Program-made: the position numbers and the translations under genes
In this document: piece after piece, positions 33,411 to 43,069 of the stretch
Layout of the letters: each line of letters begins with the position of its first letter
Position numbering within the stretch: position 1 is the first letter of the stretch
The notes under the pieces: generated by a model
Databases searched by the model: none
Seen by the model: the letters and a program-made list of their open reading frames with translations, nothing else
What the model was told of the DNA's origin: nothing
Origin: Flavobacterium pectinovorum
GTDB lineage: Bacteria; Bacteroidota; Bacteroidia; Flavobacteriales; Flavobacteriaceae
NCBI RefSeq assembly: GCF_006438875.1
Contig: NZ_RCZH01000003.1
Span: forward strand, 372,937-436,936
Length of the DNA: 64,000 nt
Direction of reading: 5' to 3'

Positions 33411-35405
33411 ATGAGCGGACTATTTTTAAATTTTTATCAAGTAGATATTCCTGCAAAAGCAGTTTTAATTGATTCAATTCAATATAGTAAATATGCTTCG
33501 AAGGAAGCTTTCTTTGCGTTAAAAGATAGTTTTCCTGATATTTTCTTCTACCGTGATGACGAGAATCTTTTAATTTGGAAAAAGAACAATAAAGCCCACC
33601 TTCCTGAAAATGTCTATCCAATAAATATTGACTTATCAGAGAAAACTAAAGTGCTCTCAAAAATATTAGAAAGGTCAATTATTGACTTCATAGAGCCGAA
33701 AGGGTACAAAATTTTCAAGAATAAACATTCAAATTGTTGGGAAATTATTTCTCCAAAAGACATCCTTAATAGTAGCATTGAAGGTTTGACAGTCAACAGA
33801 ATTGTTAGTTTTTTACCCTGTTTTTTTTTCAAAGAAAGCAAATTGCTTTTAGGCTTTTCATTATCGACATCACTTAAAAATTCATTTACTTGGAGTAAGA
33901 CAGAATTTGAAAAATACGGAATTGATATTAAGGGTTTGAAGGGCGATGAAGAACGAATTTATGCAAACAGACAGTCACTAAAAAGATTCTTAGAGACTAA
34001 AGGAGCGACGACCGAATATGATCAGATCATCAATAATGAAAACAGGAACGCTAAAGTATTTGCAGTAATAGATAATTTTTATAAATGGCTTGAAAAGAAC
34101 AAATCGCAAATTCAATTGCCTTTTGGCTTGGAAATAAATTCAATTTCTAAAAAGTACCTGCCATTTGAGGATGAATTAATAAAATCTGAAATTATTGGTA
34201 AGCCACAGCGATACTTTTACAGCAACCGTAAAAATACACAAGGCTTACAATATTATGATCAAATGGTTAAGGCATATCAGCCTTATTCACTTGAACTTTA
34301 TCAAAATAAGCAAATCAATATTGGTATTATTTGCCCATCAGAATACCAAGGCGAAACAGAAGGGTTCGTCAGAAAAACGGAGGCAAAGTTGAAAGAAGTA
34401 TTTCATTTCAACGCCTTAAACATTCACTTCAAAACAATTAACAGCAAAGATTTAGAAAGCTATAAAGAAGTTCTTTATGACGAAACTTTACTTAATTGTG
34501 ATTTAGTTTATGTTATTGTAAATGAAGCACAAGAAAAATTAAGCCCGAGCAATTCACCTTACTACGTTTGCAAAGCAAAGTTTATTGGCAATGGAATTCC
34601 AACGCAGGATATTCAGATTGAAACTATCAGACAAAATTTGAATGCTTTTACGATGACTAATATTGCTCTTAACTCGTATGCAAAACTTGGCGGTACGGCT
34701 TGGACAATTGAAAAGGAAGAAAAACTTAAAGACGAACTGGTTATTGGAATTGGATCTACACTTTCAGAAAACGGTCAGTTTGTTTTAGGAATAGCGCAAG
34801 TATTTCATAATGATGGGAGATATATGACGGGAGATTGTTCACCCCTTTCTTCGTTCGATAATTATGCTGAGAATTTAGAAAACCACCTTTTTAAAACATT
34901 ACAGCCCTTGGTTGAGGAAATGAGTAAGTCGGGTACATTCCGTTTGATTTTTCATTTGTTCAAATCGGCCAGCGAAGAATATGAAATAAAAGCCATTAAC
35001 AAATTAAAAGAAAGGTTTACGAATTTTAATTTTGAGTTTGCGTTGGTTCATTTGGCATATGGTCATAATTTCCGATTGTATAACAATGATGGAAATAGCG
35101 ACATCAGACAAGGAACATATGTTCAACTAAGTAAGCATTCGGCATTGCTTCATTTTGTTGGAAAAAGTGACTTGCCTTTAAAAATTGATTTAGACAAACG
35201 TTCAACCTTTACAAGTTTATTCTACTTAGCAAAACAAGTCTATTGGTTTTCCCATTTATCCCATAGAAGCTATATGCCTTCTAAAAGGACAGTAACTATT
35301 ATGTACCCTTCCTTGATGGCTAAAATGACTGAAGAACTAAAAAAAGTAGAAGGATGGGATTATGAAAGATTAAAAGCAGTAAGTGAAAAATTATGGTTTA
35401 TTTAA
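33411..35405 (+). CDS. Long prokaryotic Argonaute, catalytically inactive PIWI
   Basis: This 664-residue Argonaute has a recognisable MID domain with the guide 5'-end pocket SPYYVCKAKFIGNGIPTQ at about 382-399, and a C-terminal PIWI domain of about 435-660. The first catalytic aspartate (normally in GIDxS) is glycine here (VIGIGST, about 443-449). The second (normally after HRxG or HRD) is missing in IFHLFKSASEE near 514, and the last motif reads VTIMYPSLMA. The DEDX tetrad is therefore absent and target cutting is unlikely. It overlaps a PD-(D/E)XK nuclease gene by 13 bases, the layout of long-B Argonautes that recruit a separate effector (BPAN type). Confidence 0.87.
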   Translation: MSGLFLNFYQVDIPAKAVLIDSIQYSKYASKEAFFALKDSFPDIFFYRDDENLLIWKKNNKAHLPENVYPINIDLSEKTKVLSKILERSIIDFIEPKGYKIFKNKHSNCWEIISPKDILNSSIEGLTVNRIVSFLPCFFFKESKLLLGFSLSTSLKNSFTWSKTEFEKYGIDIKGLKGDEERIYANRQSLKRFLETKGATTEYDQIINNENRNAKVFAVIDNFYKWLEKNKSQIQLPFGLEINSISKKYLPFEDELIKSEIIGKPQRYFYSNRKNTQGLQYYDQMVKAYQPYSLELYQNKQINIGIICPSEYQGETEGFVRKTEAKLKEVFHFNALNIHFKTINSKDLESYKEVLYDETLLNCDLVYVIVNEAQEKLSPSNSPYYVCKAKFIGNGIPTQDIQIETIRQNLNAFTMTNIALNSYAKLGGTAWTIEKEEKLKDELVIGIGSTLSENGQFVLGIAQVFHNDGRYMTGDCSPLSSFDNYAENLENHLFKTLQPLVEEMSKSGTFRLIFHLFKSASEEYEIKAINKLKERFTNFNFEFALVHLAYGHNFRLYNNDGNSDIRQGTYVQLSKHSALLHFVGKSDLPLKIDLDKRSTFTSLFYLAKQVYWFSHLSHRSYMPSKRTVTIMYPSLMAKMTEELKKVEGWDYERLKAVSEKLWFI

Positions 35406-36433
35406 GAGAAATATTAAAACATAATAGGGAAAAGCTGATTCAATACAAAAACATTGAGCTTGCTGCCTATTGGCATATCCGATCTTTTGAAGATTTACCT
35501 AATCAAACTTTTGAATTGAGCCCAGAAGAAGAAATTGCGCTGGTTGGTTATAAAAAAGAGTCTGCTGAAATTTCCAAAGTTATAGCATTAGTTTCTAAGC
35601 CTCCGATTAAGGGAATAAGCGCAACTTCCAATATATACAAATTTTCCGGGCTATATTTATGCGCAAAAAATCAACTTCGTGAACAAATGATTGAAAAGTA
35701 TCAGCAAGGTGATTTAAAACAGAAATACTTTTTGAGCAAAATAGAACCGTCTTTACAAGTTCAATTATCAAAAGAAGTTTTGGGACTTCATGATAATTCT
35801 TTAGCAGTTCTAATAAATACAGTATTCGATATAAATACAGTAAAAGAAACAGAATTAAATATAGCATTACAAAGTGCCACATTAGGAGCTGACATTGATG
35901 TTCAATTACAAATCCTATTGGAGGATATTGAAAACGCTTTGCTTCAAACAAAGTTTGTGAACAAGAGCGCTGACGAAATGGTTCGTGATGTTCTGAATAA
36001 TTTCAGTAATGCAATTCAAAAAATAATTAGTGGTAGAAGGTTAAATCATCCTAATTTTATAATTGAGGATGAATATGATGTTCAAGATATTTTGTATGTA
36101 ATACTTAAATCACTGTTTCCAAATCTCCGGGATGAAGATCCAATTTCAAAAGTAGGTGGGAAATCAACAAAAATAGACTTAATACTTCGTGAAGAAAAAA
36201 TTTTAATTGAGGTAAAAATGATCAAAGTTAAAGATTCTAACGAAACTCATTTCATTGAGCAGCTTAAGGTTGATTTTGAATCTTACCATCAATGTAAATG
36301 GATGAGAAAACTATTTTGTTTTGTCTACGATCCCTACAAGAAAACTCGCGACATTTCAAACTTCAATGACCTGAATGGAGAAAGAACAAAGGGGGAAAAC
36401 AATTTTAACGTAGAAGTAATTGTAGTGCACTAG
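35393..36433 (+). CDS. Argonaute-associated PD-(D/E)XK nuclease
   Basis: This 346-residue protein has a helical N-terminal region of about 220 residues that I cannot assign. Its C-terminal nuclease domain shows KIDLILREEKILIEVKM, where the D-x10-ExK arrangement (about Asp262, Glu273 and Lys275) is the PD-(D/E)XK active site. It lies in the same operon as the inactive Argonaute, overlapping it by 13 bases. The likely model is that guide-directed target binding by the Argonaute unleashes nuclease activity and causes abortive infection. That rests on known long-B systems and has not been tested here. Confidence 0.85.
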   Translation: MVYLREILKHNREKLIQYKNIELAAYWHIRSFEDLPNQTFELSPEEEIALVGYKKESAEISKVIALVSKPPIKGISATSNIYKFSGLYLCAKNQLREQMIEKYQQGDLKQKYFLSKIEPSLQVQLSKEVLGLHDNSLAVLINTVFDINTVKETELNIALQSATLGADIDVQLQILLEDIENALLQTKFVNKSADEMVRDVLNNFSNAIQKIISGRRLNHPNFIIEDEYDVQDILYVILKSLFPNLRDEDPISKVGGKSTKIDLILREEKILIEVKMIKVKDSNETHFIEQLKVDFESYHQCKWMRKLFCFVYDPYKKTRDISNFNDLNGERTKGENNFNVEVIVVH

Positions 36434-36748
36434 GAATAGTTATTGATGCTTGTTTAATGAGGGAAATTTGGGATGAAGCAATTATATTGATGACATTCTT
36501 TTAAAACCAGAAATGGCGCCTATTGGTCGCGACTATGCACTCTCACTCATTGAGGCTTTCATGGTTTATCATGTTATAAAACTTGCCAGTGATGCTGATA
36601 CTCATGCCCTACAGTTTATTTAAATAGTCATTATTAAGAATCATTAAGGTTATTATTAAGTGGTCGTTGGAATTCATATCATAGTGACCACTTTTATACT
36701 CTATATTGTGAAGCATCGAGGTTGTTTATATTAAAAAAAAGGGAAAGT
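36434..36748. other. Intergenic stretch with a gene remnant
   Basis: A plus-strand frame at 36513-36623 (MAPIGRDYALSLIEAFMVYH and following) is 36 codons long. Its richer, less AT-biased codon use differs from its flanks, suggesting the stub of a lost gene. I cannot name it. The stretch ends with the hairpin at 36658-36693. Confidence 0.35.
36658..36693 (+). terminator. Probable terminator of the Argonaute operon
   Basis: Arms AAGTGGTC and GACCACTT flank a 20-base loop and are followed by TTT. It lies between the convergent Argonaute and AlbA_2/RT operons. Confidence 0.55.
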
Positions 36749-37657
36749 TTATTTGAACCAACGAGGGTTTTTTTCTACCAATTTTTCAATGTCTTTTAAA
36801 ATGGAATTTTCTTCTATTGTTTCAATTGTTCCTTGATTGTAAATGGTTAAATCAATGATGTTTTTTTTACAAAAATCTACTAATAAAGAATTATGAAATC
36901 TTAAATTAAAAGATAATATATTAATAGATTCATTTGGAAATATAGGAATTACATCATTAGTTGCAATTGAAAAATAGCTCTCTGTATTAGTTTGAATATG
37001 TTTATTTTCTGTTGTGCAAATGAAATTTTTATTACCATAAATAGTACATACAACTCTATATTTTTCCGCAATATTATTTCCTTTATTGATTGCATGAATT
37101 TCGATGCTAATATAAATTTCGTCTATCAAACGTTTCATTCTGACAGTGCACCTATCAAATTCTACTCGACTTTCTGAAACTCTTAAGTATGAATCTCTAA
37201 CTTCATATTCTTCCATTGGAACAGATTTAAAATTAAATCTGCGGTAGTATTTTTTATCGGCGTTTATATGTGGACTGCTTCCAGATTTAGGAATTTTTAC
37301 AATGTAAATAGTTTTAGTAATATCATTGTCAAAGCGAACTGGGATAATTAATAAATTTTCAATTCTTTGCTGAATGTTAGTTGTTATCTTATTTTCTAGC
37401 CACTCTTTATTGTATTTATCGCCATCAATGAATGACAATCCACTGGCAACATGATTTTCTTCATTTATTCCATAAAAGATCATACCGCCATCAGAATTAG
37501 CAAAAGCACTAACGTCTTTCGATATTTCCTTACCATTTTCAGAAGATAATGCTCTTGCATCTTTAAAGTCGATATTGATTGATTCCTCTGTTTTTGATGA
37601 TATTATGTCTAATATTTCTTCTTGTGTGAATTCTATTTTATCCAGTAAACTTGCCAT
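36749..37657 (-). CDS. Schlafen AlbA_2 domain protein
   Basis: This 302-residue protein has an AlbA_2/Schlafen-type N-terminal domain (about 15-150): INIDFKDARAL, the core DVSAFANSDGGMIFYGI and YIVKIPKSGSSPH. The C-terminal half is unassigned and rich in beta strands. Such domains bind or cleave nucleic acids in several stress and defence proteins. It lies 39 bases downstream of the reverse-transcriptase gene on the same strand and is probably co-transcribed, so it may be an accessory of that system. Confidence 0.85.
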   Translation of the reverse strand: MASLLDKIEFTQEEILDIISSKTEESINIDFKDARALSSENGKEISKDVSAFANSDGGMIFYGINEENHVASGLSFIDGDKYNKEWLENKITTNIQQRIENLLIIPVRFDNDITKTIYIVKIPKSGSSPHINADKKYYRRFNFKSVPMEEYEVRDSYLRVSESRVEFDRCTVRMKRLIDEIYISIEIHAINKGNNIAEKYRVVCTIYGNKNFICTTENKHIQTNTESYFSIATNDVIPIFPNESINILSFNLRFHNSLLVDFCKKNIIDLTIYNQGTIETIEENSILKDIEKLVEKNPRWFK

Positions 37658-37696
37658 AAATCTTAATATATTGCTTTTATAAGTTACTTTGAAAAT

Positions 37697-40600
37697 TTAA
37701 TTTTTCAAATCTTTCAATCTCCTAAATTCACTTATTTCAAAACCAGTCGGGACTGGTTTAAAAGGTTTTTCTGGAGATTTATAATTTCTTTGAAAATCTC
37801 GCAGCTGGATTGCCTTTACGGTAGTTACAACAAAGAAGTCTAAATCTCCTCCTTTTATTCTTGCAACATCACGTTCATAACTTTCTTTAAACGGACCTCT
37901 TAGCCTTGTGTCTCCGTAGCTTCTATTATTTACTTGGGCTACAAAACAATGGAGATCGTTACTTGTTGCAGCAACTATATTATTATACATATCGATATCT
38001 TTATTCCATTCCACTACAATAAGCATATCAATTTTCCCACGGAGGGCTTGACGATAATCGATATTTAATAAGTCATTACATATTAGTCCACTAAAAAAGA
38101 AATTGTTATGGTCAAAAACATATTTCATTTCACTTTTATAACTCAATGACAGCCCACCGGTATTGTATAATTCCGATTCTTCATGAATCGCAGGTACAGT
38201 TTTTTCTTGTGTAATCGCTACTTGATCGTAAGATGATCCATTAAATGCATTTAATACATATAATAGTTGGTTATATACTAGTCCATTATTGTTTTTTGAA
38301 TTATGAAGCTTTTTTTGATACTCTACTCCAACAATTAACGAAATACCTTTCGATCTTAGTTTTTTAGCAATTTCAATCAAACTGTGTCTGGGCATTGATA
38401 ACTCTGGCAATATGATATACTGTAAAGAGATTTTATTTTTTCTAATTTCTTCTAGGATATTATTAATAAGTCTATTCAATCTTGTATATCTTGATTTATC
38501 TGGCTCAAAATTATCATTGCGTACATGTGCAACCCAACTTTTTGCATCGGTATAAAAATTGGTCAAAATTATGTGTGGATTTTGAACTTCTTTATTAGAT
38601 TTTAATTTTATGAAATTTAGATTATTTCCAAGCCCATCCTTATTTCCATAATTTTCTTTAATCTCTATTTCAATATTTCGAATTGAAAATAAATGAAGGT
38701 ATTCGATAAATTTTTTCTGATTTTTAATGCTGTGTGACCAGGAAGTTATTATTAAACTAAGTTCTAACGCACTAAATTTCCTAGTACAAAAATAAAGAGC
38801 GTTAGGAGTAAGATTTAAATCCAAAAGTCTTTTTAAATCTCGGTTTACTTTTACAAATCGATGTAATAAATTTAAATTAAATGTTTTTAAGTTTAATGAA
38901 ATAAGATTTAAATTAAAATAGGGCAAATGTTTTGATGCAGATTCTTTAGATGTTGGCAGGTCAGCGCTTAAGAAAACATTTTTAAATGGTATCTTATGTA
39001 AATCACATAAAAACAATCTAACTGGAAAAGCTCTAAATTCTTTGCTTGATAAATTAATAGTAATTAAATTTTCTTTCAGCAGGTTTTCAATCTGATTTGT
39101 GTTTTTTTTATCATTATAGTTTTGATTCGTAAGTATAGTCTCTACTATTTTTAAGTCTAGATATTCCTTTGACATTTTTAATCGCTCATCTTGACTTTTA
39201 TTAATTCTTCCATTTTCAATTTTTCGAAAAGTCTCCTTATAGCTTTTTAGAATTTTTTCTAAGAAAAACAAATTTCCGGAAGAAGTTATAAGTCCGAAAA
39301 TTCTTGGAATATACTGTGAAAATGTACTTATATTACTCGGATTAATAATGAAATCAGAGCAGATTTCCACAAATTCCTTAAGAGGGTTTTCCCACTCATT
39401 TTTTGGAGTATTGAGAATTAATTTTTCAAAATTTCTTAGTCTTAATGAAAATTTTAGCCTTTGGATACTTACACCATCAGCTTTTCTTAAAGTAGTGCCA
39501 GCTTCATTATTATCAGTCGTACTGGATGTAAACTGCTTATTAAGATTGTCTATATCATGTTCGGCATCAGGAAGAAGTCGCCATTCACTGCTGTTCTCAA
39601 TCATTGAGTTTTGAATAGTTTCAATTAGTGCAATACCTGATTTTCCATTTAATAAAAATATTTTTTCTTTTTCCCTATTAAAACTTAAATCCACAAAGTG
39701 ACTTTTTTCAAAGATTAGAGATCGCGTATTATTTTCTATACGAAAAGAACAACAATGTAATCTTTTTTCGATAAAATCCCAAAGTTGATTCCTATTCTCT
39801 AAATCTACCTTATCCTCAATAGCCAGAATGATGTCATCGACATATCTGCCATAAAAGACGGGATTTAAGCATTTTTCAATTTCTACATCTAGCTCCTCCA
39901 AATATAAGTTAGCAATTACTTTAGAGGCACTTAGCCCGATTGGTATTCCTAAGTGGTCCTGCAATTTGAAACTTAACTTTTTTACCTGTGCATAATTTAT
40001 TTTGCTCCAGGTTATGAGTGATTCGGAAAAAATATAATTTAAATTTGAAAATTCTATAAAATCGTTTGCATTTGAATTAAAATAATTAATTAGGAATGCG
40101 GGATCTATAGAATGATAAAATCCTTTTATATCCGTACTAAGGACAGCTATCTTTTTATTGTCCTTCAGTGCAGTCGTGATAGTTTTTAAACTTTCATCCT
40201 GCCACGCTTTGTAATCAAAAAAATAGGGTCTAAAGTGTCCATTTAAATTCTCATAATCTTCTTCTTGTTTTTCATTTACTTGTCTATCTAGACGACAGCC
40301 ATAACTGTTTTTTGAAAGCTTTTTTTCAAGATGTATACCAATTTTATCAATCCATAATGAACCTAAAATTTGAAACTCAATAGGCAGATCACCAACATAT
40401 CTAAAGTTTATATTTTTAATTTTGTGAATTTTATTTTTGTCAAATTCATCTGAAAAAATCAGACCTTCGTTAGTTGTTCCTTCTAAATTTAGTGACTTTA
40501 AGCTAATGTTTATCCCACCAACAAATTCCCTACTTGTAAAATAATGTAAATTGTTTTTATTTAAATTTTGTAAAATTAGATCTAGATTTTCTAGTAAGTT

Positions 40601-40711
40601 TTGCTCATAATCAGCCAGCTTGAGTAATGATATATTATTTTTATCATAGTACATATCTGCTTTAACTTTTCTATAGGCAATAAGTAAATCTTTTAATGTA
40701 TATTGGTTCAT
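37697..40711 (-). CDS. drt1: Reverse transcriptase-nitrilase fusion, DRT type 1 (UG1)
   Basis: This 1004-residue two-part protein has an N-terminal half that is a reverse transcriptase. Motif A reads STDIKGFYHSI, and the catalytic box YVDD is at residues 290-293. The C-terminal half is a carbon-nitrogen hydrolase with a complete Glu-Lys-Cys triad: Glu770 in LPELSMPR, Lys837 in QEKTVPAI and Cys878 in GLICNDL. This architecture is that of the UG1 group, described as defence-associated reverse transcriptase type 1. It would synthesise cDNA upon infection and act through the nitrilase-like domain. An apparent AlbA_2 partner follows. Confidence 0.9.
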   Translation of the reverse strand: MNQYTLKDLLIAYRKVKADMYYDKNNISLLKLADYEQNLLENLDLILQNLNKNNLHYFTSREFVGGINISLKSLNLEGTTNEGLIFSDEFDKNKIHKIKNINFRYVGDLPIEFQILGSLWIDKIGIHLEKKLSKNSYGCRLDRQVNEKQEEDYENLNGHFRPYFFDYKAWQDESLKTITTALKDNKKIAVLSTDIKGFYHSIDPAFLINYFNSNANDFIEFSNLNYIFSESLITWSKINYAQVKKLSFKLQDHLGIPIGLSASKVIANLYLEELDVEIEKCLNPVFYGRYVDDIILAIEDKVDLENRNQLWDFIEKRLHCCSFRIENNTRSLIFEKSHFVDLSFNREKEKIFLLNGKSGIALIETIQNSMIENSSEWRLLPDAEHDIDNLNKQFTSSTTDNNEAGTTLRKADGVSIQRLKFSLRLRNFEKLILNTPKNEWENPLKEFVEICSDFIINPSNISTFSQYIPRIFGLITSSGNLFFLEKILKSYKETFRKIENGRINKSQDERLKMSKEYLDLKIVETILTNQNYNDKKNTNQIENLLKENLITINLSSKEFRAFPVRLFLCDLHKIPFKNVFLSADLPTSKESASKHLPYFNLNLISLNLKTFNLNLLHRFVKVNRDLKRLLDLNLTPNALYFCTRKFSALELSLIITSWSHSIKNQKKFIEYLHLFSIRNIEIEIKENYGNKDGLGNNLNFIKLKSNKEVQNPHIILTNFYTDAKSWVAHVRNDNFEPDKSRYTRLNRLINNILEEIRKNKISLQYIILPELSMPRHSLIEIAKKLRSKGISLIVGVEYQKKLHNSKNNNGLVYNQLLYVLNAFNGSSYDQVAITQEKTVPAIHEESELYNTGGLSLSYKSEMKYVFDHNNFFFSGLICNDLLNIDYRQALRGKIDMLIVVEWNKDIDMYNNIVAATSNDLHCFVAQVNNRSYGDTRLRGPFKESYERDVARIKGGDLDFFVVTTVKAIQLRDFQRNYKSPEKPFKPVPTGFEISEFRRLKDLKN

Positions 40712-40926
40712 GATTTTGGTTATAAATAAGTTATTTACGGTCTTTTTTGATTAATTTAAGTAATGAAATAATTGATTTTATGATTTTTATCAATCTGTTA
40801 TTTTTATTGTTGGTCAAAATGACTTTGATTTCTGCTATAAATATATTTAAAATTGTAGATTTTTGTAAATTTAATCTTAATCCATTTCTAAATAATTAAA
40901 TTAGCCACGTTAAAATTTTTATTCAT

Positions 40927-43068
40927 ATGCACATTTCTGATGTTACACTTGTAAATTATAGAAACTTTTCTCAATCAAAATTTAATTTTAAAAAAGGTAT
41001 AAATACTATTATAGGAGAAAATGGGTCAGGGAAAACAAACCTTTTTAGAGCAATAAGATTACTACTTGATAATAGTTTGTATTCTTCTGCTTACAAATTA
41101 GATGAAGGGGATTTCAATAGGAGTCTTGAAGACTGGCGTGGGCATTGGATAATAATTGCTATAAAATTTGAGGATATTTCTAATGAGGAAGCTCTGCAAG
41201 CTTTATTTAGTCATCATGTTGGAGTTGTTGAAGATCCTTTACATATTACTACTGCAACATATAATTTATTTTTTAGACCAAAAGTTGATATACGCTATAG
41301 ACTTTCCGAATTAGAAGAAGGTGATATTGATGGATTAAACGCAATTTTAGATGAAATTGATATTGACGAAAATTATGAAACTGTATTTTATGGTAAGAGT
41401 AGTGTCGATTTTAGTGATCCTGAAGTGTATAAAAATTTAGTTGGAGATTTTGATAAAGTAATATTTCCAGCTACGTTTGATGCATCATTACATGGCGTTT
41501 GGGTACCTAACCAATTATCAGTTGCAAAAGAAATTTCTTTTACGTTTATTCAAGCTCTTAGGGACGTTGTTGCGGATTTTAATAACAATCGGACAAATCC
41601 TTTGCTGACACTTTTAAAAAATAAAAGCGGTGAAATTGAAAAAGCAGAATTTGATCCAATAGCTAAAATGGTTAAGAAATTAAATAATGGAATTGAGAGT
41701 TTAAAGGATGTTCAGACAATAAGAGCAGATATAAAGTCAACTATTAAAGCCGCAGTGGGAGAAACTTACTCTCCTTCTAGTTTGTCTATTAGATCAAATC
41801 TTTCTGAAGATGCAGGAAAATTACTTCAATCTTTAAAATTGTTTATTAGTGAACCTGATGAAGATCATGAAGGAGCAATTCATGAACTAAGTCTAGGTGG
41901 TGCAAATTTGATATTTTTAACATTAAAGTTATTAGAATATAAATATCGGAAGGACAAAGGTACTTTTGCTAATTTTTTAATAATTGAGGAGCCTGAGGCA
42001 CATATTCATACACATATACAAAAAACTTTATTTGATAAACTTGATTATAGTGATACGCAAATTATCTATTCTACCCATTCTACATATATTTCGGAAGTTA
42101 GTGATGTTTCCAATATTAATATTTTAGCTAAAAAACGAAACTTTGCTGAAGTTTATCAGCCAGCAAATGGACTAGCAAAGGATGGAATAAAGCAGATACA
42201 AAGGTACCTTGATGCCGTTCGAAGCAATTTATTATTTGCGAAAGGTATAGTTCTAGTTGAAGGAGATGCGGAGGAGATATTAATTCCTTTGATGATAAAA
42301 AAGGTTTTAGGTGTTAGTCTCGATGAATTAGGAATAAGTTTAATAAATATTGGGAGTACAGGATTTGCAAATGTTGCTCAACTTTTTCATGAATTGCGTA
42401 TTAGAAGGAATTGCAGTATAGTTACAGATTTAGACAGTTCCTTTTTTGATACCACTCTAGAAGATACTGATAGCGATAAGATTAAGTTACTAAAAATTAA
42501 AAGTATAAATTCAGAAAAATCAGGTTCAATAAGAAAAATTTCTTTAGATGAATTAGCTGTTGGTAATGATTATTTATCTGTGTTCTATGCTCGTACAACA
42601 TTTGAAGTTGAATTCGTACAAGCTGGGAATTCAAGTGAGGTAGCAAATCTTGTTGATTCAATATATAAATCAGGAACAAAACAAAAGCAAGCAATTAAAG
42701 AGTTGTCTTCGGATGATATCAGCTTATTTGGAAGGAGAGTTTTAATAATGGCTAATAATGTTGGAAAAGGTTGGTTTGCCATCATGCTTGGTGAATATAT
42801 AACAGCCGGAACAATTATTCCCGATTATATTTTAAAAGCTGTTTTATTTGCAAAACCATCATTTTCACGAATATTAATTGTTAATGTCATTAGTTTTAGA
42901 ATTAATTTTTATGAAGGTTTCGAAGATGATTTGACAATTGATTTTTCAGAAGTAAAGAAAGGGCTAATAAGTTATTTTGTTGAAGAAATTGATATTCCTG
43001 CATTAGAAAAAATGTTGAAAAAGGTTATACCTAATGATCAAATTATAGATTTTTTAAATTCAATTTGA
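40927..43068 (+). CDS. gajA: GajA-like OLD-family ATPase/TOPRIM nuclease (Gabija)
   Basis: This 713-residue overcoming-lysogenisation-defect (OLD) protein has Walker A GENGSGKT at residues 30-37, the signature-like LSLGGANLIF and Walker B LIIEEPEAHIH. A TOPRIM domain follows, with the Glu in VLVEGDAEEIL and the DxD in IVTDLDSSF. GajA proteins nick DNA when nucleotide levels drop during infection. It is followed after one base by a UvrD-like helicase gene, the defining Gabija pair. It is longer than the best studied GajA (about 580 residues), with extra sequence both in the ATPase insert and at the C-terminus. Confidence 0.87.
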   Translation: MHISDVTLVNYRNFSQSKFNFKKGINTIIGENGSGKTNLFRAIRLLLDNSLYSSAYKLDEGDFNRSLEDWRGHWIIIAIKFEDISNEEALQALFSHHVGVVEDPLHITTATYNLFFRPKVDIRYRLSELEEGDIDGLNAILDEIDIDENYETVFYGKSSVDFSDPEVYKNLVGDFDKVIFPATFDASLHGVWVPNQLSVAKEISFTFIQALRDVVADFNNNRTNPLLTLLKNKSGEIEKAEFDPIAKMVKKLNNGIESLKDVQTIRADIKSTIKAAVGETYSPSSLSIRSNLSEDAGKLLQSLKLFISEPDEDHEGAIHELSLGGANLIFLTLKLLEYKYRKDKGTFANFLIIEEPEAHIHTHIQKTLFDKLDYSDTQIIYSTHSTYISEVSDVSNINILAKKRNFAEVYQPANGLAKDGIKQIQRYLDAVRSNLLFAKGIVLVEGDAEEILIPLMIKKVLGVSLDELGISLINIGSTGFANVAQLFHELRIRRNCSIVTDLDSSFFDTTLEDTDSDKIKLLKIKSINSEKSGSIRKISLDELAVGNDYLSVFYARTTFEVEFVQAGNSSEVANLVDSIYKSGTKQKQAIKELSSDDISLFGRRVLIMANNVGKGWFAIMLGEYITAGTIIPDYILKAVLFAKPSFSRILIVNVISFRINFYEGFEDDLTIDFSEVKKGLISYFVEEIDIPALEKMLKKVIPNDQIIDFLNSI

Positions 43069-43069
43069 T

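Noticed and set aside
33411-35405. PIWI-RE or short Argonaute system
   Set aside because: At 664 residues it is longer than short Argonautes, and no DinG-type helicase or Sir2/TIR-APAZ partner is adjacent.
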